Assembly (NCBI GenBank): GCA_039923755.1 | Contig: JBDTCD010000045.1 | Location: forward strand, 1 to 5,018 | Direction: 5' to 3' | DNA length: 5,018 nt | Source: Terrimesophilobacter sp039923755 | GTDB lineage: Bacteria; Actinomycetota; Actinomycetes; Actinomycetales; Microbacteriaceae | In this document: piece by piece, positions 1 to 4,488 of the stretch | Layout of the letters: each line of letters begins with the position of its first letter | Position numbering within the stretch: the first letter of the stretch is position 1 | Made by a program: the position numbers and the translations under genes | Notes under the pieces: generated by a model | What the model saw: the letters and a program-made list of their open reading frames with translations, nothing else | What the model was told of the DNA's origin: nothing | Databases searched by the model: none

Positions 1-136
1 GGTCAAGCGTGTTGTAGATCTGGCCGACGTTGAGCGGCCAGGTCGAGCCGGTACGGCGGTCGAATTCGCTGCGCAGCTGGTAGCCGTAGCACGGCCCCTG
101 GTCGAGGATGGCGAGGAGGCTTTGGCGGACGGACAT
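1..136 (-). CDS. PadR-family transcriptional regulator, N-terminal fragment (cut by window edge)
   Basis: Only the first 45 codons are present; the gene continues past the left edge. The translation begins MSVRQSLLAILDQGP, followed by CYGYQLRSEF and then WPLNVGQIYNTL. This is the N-terminal part of the PadR winged helix-turn-helix: a hydrophobic first helix, the GPxxGYxL turn at residues 14-21, and the W-P-L-x-x-G-x-I-Y-x-T-L recognition helix at 33-44. PadR proteins are dimeric cytoplasmic repressors. They usually control their own gene and an adjacent transporter or detoxification gene, and they release DNA on binding a small ligand. The ATG start is supported by a Shine-Dalgarno GAAGGG (complement of 143-148), six bases upstream. 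A longer open frame in another register (3-236) has proline/arginine-rich content and no family resemblance, so it is a shadow. The effector and target genes cannot be seen. The upstream palindrome at 178-193 suggests autoregulation. Confidence 0.9.
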   Translation of the reverse strand, partial: MSVRQSLLAILDQGPCYGYQLRSEFDRRTGSTWPLNVGQIYNTLD

Positions 137-177
137 TGCTGGCCCTTCGATAAAGAATTACCCGGTATGTATCCGCT

Positions 178-193
178 GAGTATAGCCATACTC
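178..193. promoter_or_regulatory. Operator-like inverted repeat upstream of padR
   Basis: GAGTAT-AGCC-ATACTC is a perfect 6-bp inverted repeat with a 4-base spacer. It overlaps the likely -10 element of the leftward padR promoter. It lies between two near-identical direct motifs, GGTATgTAT (164-172) and GGTATcTAT (194-202), exactly 30 bp apart, about three DNA turns. Dimeric PadR repressors typically bind AT-rich dyads in their own promoters, so an autorepression site is the natural reading. That reading is inference from position and symmetry; no binding data can be seen. Confidence 0.5.
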
Positions 194-209
194 GGTATCT
201 ATAACGCAA
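179..209 (-). promoter_or_regulatory. Candidate padR promoter
   Basis: Read on the minus strand, TTGCGT (complement of 204-209) and TATACT (complement of 179-184) are separated by 19 bases. The -10 fits the SigA-type consensus well (TATAAT, 5 of 6); the -35 is partial and the spacing is at the long end. Transcription would start near 172, leaving a leader of about 35 bases before the padR start. The -10 lies inside the palindrome at 178-193, which would allow repression by occlusion. Confidence 0.4.
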
Positions 210-236
210 GCCCTCCTGCGTGTCGAAATCACACAC

Positions 237-266
237 TTGTCATTTGCCAGCTTCGTCGGTCATAAT
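237..266 (+). promoter_or_regulatory. Promoter for the DUF3145 gene
   Basis: TTGTCA (237-242) and CATAAT (261-266) are separated by 18 bases, each matching the vegetative sigma consensus at 5 of 6 positions. This is the best-looking promoter in the window. Transcription would begin near 272-274. That excludes the upstream in-frame starts at 220 and 265 and leaves a leader of about 80 bases before the GTG start at 355. It does not overlap the PadR-like palindrome (44 bp away), so control by PadR is possible but not shown. Confidence 0.55.
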
Positions 267-345
267 GCAAGGGAAGAACCACAACTTCATACGTTACGAA
301 ATCCAGAATCCGCAGGTCGATGGGGAAGTCGCACCTAACGGAAAT

Positions 346-350
346 GGAGA
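346..350 (+). promoter_or_regulatory. Ribosome binding site setting the DUF3145 start
   Basis: GGAGA ends four bases before the GTG at 355. It is the only Shine-Dalgarno-like stretch suitably placed for any in-frame start of this gene. The frame is open back to GTG 220, but neither 220 nor ATG 265 has such a site. Confidence 0.6.
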
Positions 351-354
351 TATC

Positions 355-858
355 GTGACTGCTGCACAAGCGCGCGGGGTGCTGTACGTCCACTCGTCGC
401 CGAAAGCCTTATGCCCTCACGTCGAATGGGCGGCCGGTGGCGCGCTCGATCGCGCCGTGAACTTCAACTGGGATGCCCAGCCCGTACTCAAGGGCGCCAT
501 GCGTGCCGAGTACTACTGGGAGGGCGCCCAGGGCACCGGAGCGCGCCTCGCATCCGCCCTGCGGGGCTGGGAGCACCTTCGCTTTGAAGTGACCGAGGAT
601 CCAACACCGGGCAGTGACGGCGGCCGCTGGCTGCACACGCCCGACCTGGGCATTTTTTACGCACAGACGGATACCGCAGGAAACGTGGTCATTCCTGAAG
701 ACCGCCTGCGGTACGCCATGGATGTCGCTGGATCAGACGCGTTTGAACTCCACCGTGAACTGCGCCTAGCGCTTGGACAGGCGTGGGATGACGAACTCGA
801 GGTGTTCCGCCACGCCAGCGACGACAATCAGGTGGTGTGGCTGCACAAGGTCGGCTAA
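355..858 (+). CDS. DUF3145 family protein
   Basis: This 167-residue protein is recognised from memory as DUF3145, an actinobacterial family with no assigned activity. Hallmarks are ARGVLYVHSSPKALCPHVEW at residues 6-25, the block GTGARLASALRGWEHLRFEV at 60-79, the acidic-proline segment TEDPTPG (80-86), LGIFYAQTD (98-106), PEDRLR (114-119) and the C-terminal AWDDELEVFR plus WLHKVG end. No signal peptide or membrane segment is visible, so it should be cytoplasmic. The frame extends 45 codons further upstream to GTG 220, but that extension lacks family similarity and contains the apparent promoter. GTG 355, with a GGAGA site, gives the length I expect for the family. DUF3145 genes are often neighbours of fabF in actinobacteria (recalled, not checked), which suggests an undefined link to fatty-acid synthesis. 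Here two genes separate it from fabF. It converges with the next gene across 11 bp. Confidence 0.88.
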   Translation: MTAAQARGVLYVHSSPKALCPHVEWAAGGALDRAVNFNWDAQPVLKGAMRAEYYWEGAQGTGARLASALRGWEHLRFEVTEDPTPGSDGGRWLHTPDLGIFYAQTDTAGNVVIPEDRLRYAMDVAGSDAFELHRELRLALGQAWDDELEVFRHASDDNQVVWLHKVG

Positions 859-869
859 TGCCGCACTGG

Positions 870-1430
870 TCAGTTCTTCGTTCGGTAATGCAGGTACGCG
901 AACCCGCTCTGGAAGGCGCGCACATCGACAAGTTGCAGCTTCTGGGTGATGGCATCCGGAAGCGCGCGCTTTCCTCCGCCGACGATGACGGGCGCGACCA
1001 GCAGATGAACGTCGTCGACGAGCCCCGCGCGAAACGCCACAGCGGCGAGTTCGGCGCCACCGACGGACATGTCGGCATCCGAATCTGACTTCCACTGACG
1101 GACGAGCTCCGGATCGAACTCTCGCTCGATGCCGGTGCGTTCACTCGGTACTTCGTCCAGAGTTCTCGAGAAGACGACCTTCTCGCTCTCACGCCAGATC
1201 CGCCCGTAGTCCAGGACGTACTCTGGCCCGCCCGCAATGTTGTCCGGGTTCTCCCAGAACACCATCGTTTCGTAGAGTCGACGGCCATAGAGGTGGATGC
1301 CGACAGTTCGATCGAGATCATTGGCGAGGCGGTGCACATCTTCGTCGGGCATCGCCCAGTTGAAGGAGCCAACAGCATCCTCGATGTAGCCGTCGAGAGA
1401 AGTAATTGCGGTGTAACTCATGCGTGCCAT
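870..1430 (-). CDS. RibD C-terminal / dihydrofolate-reductase-like family oxidoreductase
   Basis: A 186-residue protein of the DHFR-fold family related to the reductase domain of RibD (YyaP/YwjB-like), not the housekeeping FolA. Motifs are SLDGYI (residues 11-16) in the first strand and helix, the nucleotide-binding LYGRRLYETM (47-56), VVFSRTL (85-91), and the C-terminal SVGGAELAAVAFRAGLVDD block (122-140) followed by LLVAPVIVGGGKRAL (143-157). Members are thought to be NAD(P)H-dependent reductases; the substrate of this one cannot be inferred. Length is normal and all blocks are intact. The start is ATG 1430 because AGGAG (complement of 1438-1442) lies seven bases upstream; an in-frame ATG at 1457 has no such site. 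A further ATG three codons inside is also possible. The gene is divergent from the HNH gene (68 bp apart) and convergent with the DUF3145 gene. It is common accessory cargo in actinobacteria and probably arrived with the HNH gene. Confidence 0.85.
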   Translation of the reverse strand: MARMSYTAITSLDGYIEDAVGSFNWAMPDEDVHRLANDLDRTVGIHLYGRRLYETMVFWENPDNIAGGPEYVLDYGRIWRESEKVVFSRTLDEVPSERTGIEREFDPELVRQWKSDSDADMSVGGAELAAVAFRAGLVDDVHLLVAPVIVGGGKRALPDAITQKLQLVDVRAFQSGFAYLHYRTKN

Positions 1431-1437
1431 ATGGATG

Positions 1438-1442
1438 CTCCT
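1438..1442 (-). promoter_or_regulatory. Ribosome binding site of the RibD-C-like reductase
   Basis: AGGAG on the minus strand, seven bases before ATG 1430. It decides against the upstream ATG at 1457, because this site lies inside the longer reading frame. Confidence 0.7.
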
Positions 1443-1462
1443 GTGTACTGATTTCAAATGCC

Positions 1463-1487
1463 TGGTGCAATGTCAGTGGTGCAGTGT
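1463..1487 (+). repeat. Short direct repeat in the divergent intergenic region
   Basis: TGGTGCAATGT (1463-1473) and TGGTGCAGTGT (1477-1487) agree at 10 of 11 bases and are offset by 14 bp. They occupy the middle of the 68-bp space between the reductase and HNH genes. They could be a tandem regulator site serving both promoters or a small local duplication; sequence alone does not decide. Confidence 0.45.
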
Positions 1488-1498
1488 TGTCTTAAAGT
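1470..1498 (+). promoter_or_regulatory. Weak candidate promoter of the HNH gene
   Basis: ATGTCA (1470-1475) and TAAAGT (1493-1498) are separated by 17 bases. The -35 matches 4 of 6 consensus positions and the -10 has the TAnnnT frame. If used, transcription would start near 1505, just past ATG 1499, and translation would have to begin at GTG 1526 or elsewhere. The -35 overlaps the direct repeat at 1463-1487. Confidence 0.25.
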
Positions 1499-2866
1499 AT
1501 GAAACAAGCATCCGGCGTCGAGGCGGTGATCTCCATCGATCCTTCCGCGTATTGCGACGATGGGCTCCCTATCGACCCAGCGATATTCGACGACGATGTG
1601 ATTCCCGTCGACCCGTCCGGATTTGACGAGGACGCATGGATGGCGTGGCTGGAAGCCGAGTACTCGAATGTGCCGACTGCTGCAGATCGGGTCGAGCGCG
1701 TCGTGTCGCTGCGCGCGAGTATGGCCAACCTCGCCGCGCAGGAGGCGCGTGAGCTTGCCGCGCTCGCCAACGACATCGACACGAGGAGGGCATCTGCCAG
1801 CGCGCCAGACGCCCCCGATCTGGATTATCGGTCGCTCATCGCGGAGCTGGCGGCGGCAGTACGCGTCTCCGATCGCACGATGGCGTCCCGGTTGAACGAA
1901 GCCACGATCCTTGCGCGCTGCTTCCCCGCCACCCTGAATGCTCTTGAGGCTGGCGTCATCGACAGAGGCCATGCCTGCGTGATAGCCGAGTGCGGCGCGA
2001 TCATCGAGGATGACGAGGCCCGCGCCGGATTCGAGGAGGAAGTGCTGCGCAAGGCAACGACACTGACTCCGGGAAGACTTCGCCGAACGGCCCGATTCGC
2101 CGCTGAACGGCTCACGAATATCACGTTCGAGGACAGGCACGCAATCGCCCGTGAGCAGCGCAGTGTCGCGGTCTTTGAGGTGGGGGATGGGATGTCTCAG
2201 CTGGTCCACACGCTTCCGACGGCACTCGCCGTCGCGATGTGGGATCGGCTCACTCAACAGGCCAAGGCGATCAAGAACGTCGGTGACAGCAGAACGTTCG
2301 ATCAGATCCGGTCTGATCTTGTCACCGAGCTGGTGTTGACGGGACAGCCGTCTGGGGACCCGGATGCGCCCCACGCCGCCGGTGTTGGTGTTCGCGCTGA
2401 GATTGCCATCGTCATCCCCATACTCACGCTGTTGGGCAAAAGCAATGAGCTGGCCTCGATCGTCGGAAAGGGCCCGATAGATCTGGGAACGGCGAAACAA
2501 CTCGCGGGCACAACCAATTTGTGGACGAGGGTTCTTACCGATCCGGTCACTGATCAGGTTCTTGCAACCGATGACTATCGGCCCCCGAAGAAGTTGCGAC
2601 GATATGTGCGCTTCCGAGACGGGCGATGTCGATTCCCCACCTGCAATCGCAGTGCGTGGCGATGCGACATCGACCACACCCAGGAATGGCACGATGGGGG
2701 CGAGACCAGTCACGACAATCTCGCGTTACTGTGCAGATGCCACCACGTGCTCAAAGGCAACACCCCGTGGAAGGTTGTTCAAAGTTCGCCGGGAATTCTC
2801 GAATGGACCAGCCCGCTCGGCCGCGTCATCACTGACGTTCCAGACCGCCCGGTTCGCTTCAACTGA
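1499..2866 (+). CDS. DUF222 domain HNH endonuclease (13E12 repeat family)
   Basis: A 455-residue protein with the usual 13E12 layout. An acidic N-terminus (1-60) is followed by the helical DUF222 region from about 62 to 350 (LPATLNAL-type motif at 142-149 as FPATLNAL, TPGRLRRTAR at 190-199, KGPIDLGTAKQLAG at 324-337). The C-terminal HNH nuclease domain spans about 360-440. Visible nuclease residues are the zinc cysteines C377 and C382, the DIDH core 390-393 with H393, N407, and LCRCHH at 411-416 with C412 and H415/H416. All are intact, so it is probably an active metal-dependent DNA endonuclease. Family members are often multi-copy, and REP13E12 copies in mycobacteria serve as a prophage integration target; the biological role is unsettled. 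The start is uncertain: ATG 1499 lacks a ribosome site and GTG 1526 is the next option. Residues 13-48 form a three-copy repeat. It converges with fabF across 14 bp. Confidence 0.9.
   Translation: MKQASGVEAVISIDPSAYCDDGLPIDPAIFDDDVIPVDPSGFDEDAWMAWLEAEYSNVPTAADRVERVVSLRASMANLAAQEARELAALANDIDTRRASASAPDAPDLDYRSLIAELAAAVRVSDRTMASRLNEATILARCFPATLNALEAGVIDRGHACVIAECGAIIEDDEARAGFEEEVLRKATTLTPGRLRRTARFAAERLTNITFEDRHAIAREQRSVAVFEVGDGMSQLVHTLPTALAVAMWDRLTQQAKAIKNVGDSRTFDQIRSDLVTELVLTGQPSGDPDAPHAAGVGVRAEIAIVIPILTLLGKSNELASIVGKGPIDLGTAKQLAGTTNLWTRVLTDPVTDQVLATDDYRPPKKLRRYVRFRDGRCRFPTCNRSAWRCDIDHTQEWHDGGETSHDNLALLCRCHHVLKGNTPWKVVQSSPGILEWTSPLGRVITDVPDRPVRFN
1535..1642 (+). repeat. Three in-frame 36-bp repeats encoding an acidic 12-residue motif
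   Basis: Units are 1535-1570, 1571-1606 and 1607-1642, translating to IDPSAYCDDGLP, IDPAIFDDDVIP and VDPSGFDEDAWM. The shared pattern is [I/V]-D-P-[S/A]-x-[Y/F]-x-[D/E]-D, usually ending in a hydrophobic residue and proline. The period is exactly 12 residues with no gaps. DNA identity between units is lower than protein similarity, so the repeat is old or held by selection. It lies at the N-terminus of the HNH endonuclease, before DUF222. Confidence 0.7.
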
Positions 2867-2883
2867 ACTGCATTCGCGAATCA
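2867..2883. other. Convergent junction between the HNH gene and fabF, with a 10-bp palindrome
   Basis: Only 14 bp separate the two stop codons. The stretch contains ATTCGCGAAT (2872-2881), a perfect 10-bp palindrome reaching into the fabF stop codon. It has no loop, so it cannot act as a terminator hairpin, and no T-run follows on either side. Neither gene has a visible intrinsic terminator here. Confidence 0.5.
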
Positions 2884-4119
2884 CATGCTGCGGAACGCGA
2901 CGACTGCGTTGTGCCCGCCAAAACCAAACGAGTTGCTGATCGCGAGCTGCGGACCATCTCCGAGCGGGCGGGGAGTCGTCACGACGTCGAGCGGAATGGC
3001 CGGGTCCTGGTCGTCAAGATTGATCGTGGGCGGCGCCATCCGCTCGTGAATGGCAAGAATCGTGAAGATCGCCTCAACGGCGCCGGTTCCTCCGAGAAGG
3101 TGTCCGGTTGCCGCTTTCGTTGCTGACACAGGGATGTCGTGCAGCCGGTCGCCAAAAATACGCAAGAGCGCATGGTACTCGGCGATGTCGCCGACCGGGG
3201 TGCTCGTGGCGTGCGCGTTGATGTGGGTGACATCCTCGATCGAGCCGCCGGCGTGCTCAATCGCAGTCCGCATGGCGCGAGCCGCCGCATTGCCATCCGG
3301 GTCGGGGGCCGTGATGTGGTATGCGTCACTCGTCACCGAACCACCGGCGAGTTCCGCGTAGATGCGCGCGCCGCGAGCCAGCGCGTGCTCCTCGGTCTCC
3401 AGCACGATCGAGCCAGCACCCTCACCGAGCACGAATCCGTCTCGGTTGAGGTCGTAGGGGCGCGACGCGGCCACCGGGTCGTCATTGCGCTTGGAGAGCG
3501 CCTGCATGGCAGCGAACGCAGCTATGGGCAGCGGATGGATCGCGGCTTCGGCGCCGCCGGCGATGATGATATCCGCGAGCCCCGCCTGAAGGTGGTCGTA
3601 CGCATTCGTGATCGACTCTGTGCCGGATGCGCACGCTGAAACGACAGTGCGGGCACCGCCCCTGGCGTGTAGGTCCATGCTGATTGCGGCGGCTGGGCCA
3701 TTCGGCATAAGCATCGGCACAGTCATGGGGAGAACACGACGGGGTCCGCGTTCACGTAGCGTTTCCCACGCGTCCACGAGTGTCCAGATGCCGCCGATTC
3801 CAGTTGCATAGTCGACGGCGATCCGCAGAGGGTCGACGTCGGGGGAACCCGCATCCGCCCACGCTTCGCGTGCGGAGATGAGCGCGTGCTGGCTCGACGG
3901 ATCGAGGCGCTTAGTCTCGACGCGCTCGAGCACGTCAGCCGGTGAAATTTTTGCCTGCGCGGCAAAAGTCACGGGGAGCTGGTACTGCTCGACCCAATCA
4001 GCCTCAATGGTGCGCGCCCCGGATTCTCCGGCAAGGAGAGCGTTCCACGATTCTCGGGCTGTTCCACCGAGTGGTGTACTCGCACCGATACCGGTGACCA
4101 CGATCTTCTTGAGCGTCAT
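2881..4119 (-). CDS. fabF: 3-oxoacyl-[acyl-carrier-protein] synthase II
   Basis: A 412-residue KAS II that elongates acyl-ACP by decarboxylative condensation with malonyl-ACP in the cytoplasm. The nucleophile is C163 in VVSACASGTESI. The malonyl-decarboxylating histidines are H303 (NAHATSTPVGD) and H340 (KAATGHLLGGTGAVEA), with K335. The gating loop is NSFGFGGHN, with F398 and F400. These positions coincide with the E. coli FabF numbering, so the protein is full length and intact. The N-terminus KKIVVTGIGASTPLG is the usual thiolase-fold first strand. ATG 4119 has AGAAGGA (complement of 4127-4133) seven bases upstream. It is the last visible gene of the fabH-acpP-fabF operon, 81 bp after acpP, with a hairpin in that gap. 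Its 3' end faces the HNH gene with no obvious terminator. A second KAS such as FabB cannot be ruled in or out from this window. Confidence 0.96.
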   Translation of the reverse strand: MTLKKIVVTGIGASTPLGGTARESWNALLAGESGARTIEADWVEQYQLPVTFAAQAKISPADVLERVETKRLDPSSQHALISAREAWADAGSPDVDPLRIAVDYATGIGGIWTLVDAWETLRERGPRRVLPMTVPMLMPNGPAAAISMDLHARGGARTVVSACASGTESITNAYDHLQAGLADIIIAGGAEAAIHPLPIAAFAAMQALSKRNDDPVAASRPYDLNRDGFVLGEGAGSIVLETEEHALARGARIYAELAGGSVTSDAYHITAPDPDGNAAARAMRTAIEHAGGSIEDVTHINAHATSTPVGDIAEYHALLRIFGDRLHDIPVSATKAATGHLLGGTGAVEAIFTILAIHERMAPPTINLDDQDPAIPLDVVTTPRPLGDGPQLAISNSFGFGGHNAVVAFRSM

Positions 4120-4150
4120 TGAGTCATCCTTCTATCGAACGCATGACACG

Positions 4151-4189
4151 CACCCGGCCGCCGCAGACCTGCATCCGGGCGGCCGAGTG
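4151..4189 (-). promoter_or_regulatory. GC-rich hairpin between acpP and fabF
   Basis: Arms 4151-4162 (CACCCGGCCGCC) and 4178-4189 (GGCGGCCGAGTG) enclose a 15-base loop. In the leftward transcript all 12 positions pair, one as a G-U wobble; on the opposite strand that position is a C-A mismatch, so the structure suits the operon's RNA. It begins 11 bases after the acpP stop codon and ends before the fabF ribosome site. There is no U-run after it, so it is not a classical intrinsic terminator. It may attenuate transcription, or protect the acpP 3' end so that ACP is made in excess over FabF. That role is inferred. Confidence 0.6.
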
Positions 4190-4200
4190 TGCGAGCACAA

Positions 4201-4449
4201 CTAGTTCTGGGCGTTGACGATGAAGCTCTCGGCATCGCCGACGGTCTTCAGGTTCTTGACCTCGTCATCCGGGATCTTCACGTCGAACTTCTCTTCCGCG
4301 TTGACCACAATGGTCATCATCGAAATCGAGTCGATGTCGAGATCGTCGGTGAACGACTTGTCCAGCTCGACCGTGTCAGTCGCGATGCCGGTTTCGTCGT
4401 TGATGAGCTCGGCGAGGCCGGCCATAACTTCTTCGGTGGACAATGCCAT
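4201..4449 (-). CDS. acpP: Acyl carrier protein
   Basis: An 82-residue acidic protein, the usual ACP length. It has the four-helix ACP layout, with the phosphopantetheine attachment serine S41 in DLDIDSISMM at the start of helix II. The tripeptide is D-S-I rather than the textbook D-S-L, which I believe is normal for ACPs of this group. The acidic helix II/III region (EEKFDVKIPDDEV, residues 52-64) provides the docking face for FabH, FabF and FabD. After modification by a 4'-phosphopantetheinyl transferase it carries growing acyl chains in the cytoplasm. ATG 4449 is preceded by AAGGAGA (complement of 4456-4462) with a six-base spacer, a strong site that fits the high expression expected of ACP. 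It lies 39 bp after fabH and 81 bp before fabF in one operon. Confidence 0.97.
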   Translation of the reverse strand: MALSTEEVMAGLAELINDETGIATDTVELDKSFTDDLDIDSISMMTIVVNAEEKFDVKIPDDEVKNLKTVGDAESFIVNAQN

Positions 4450-4488
4450 TGTGTTTCTCCTTGGGGGTATTGATGACCGGGGACAAGT

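Noticed and set aside
3..236. 77-codon minus-strand frame over the padR start
   Set aside because: The overlapping frame 2-136 matches PadR residue by residue and has a ribosome site; this one is proline/arginine-rich low-complexity sequence.
689..1378. 229-codon minus-strand frame overlapping DUF3145 and the reductase
   Set aside because: Serine/arginine/threonine-rich shadow spanning two real genes in different frames, with no family similarity.
1454..2713. 419-codon open frame on the minus strand opposite the HNH gene
   Set aside because: It is arginine-rich with no recognisable domain and mirrors the coding phase of a clearly real gene, as expected in high-GC DNA. No ribosome site or independent promoter supports it.
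856..2885. Target-site duplication or inverted ends around the reductase/HNH segment
   Set aside because: Only a six-base inverted match (AATGCA near 889 and TGCATT near 2869) was found, which is expected by chance; no direct duplication was seen.
4201..4449. D-S-I instead of D-S-L at the ACP phosphopantetheine site as an oddity
   Set aside because: Conservative change that I believe is common in actinobacterial ACPs; the attachment serine and its surroundings are normal.
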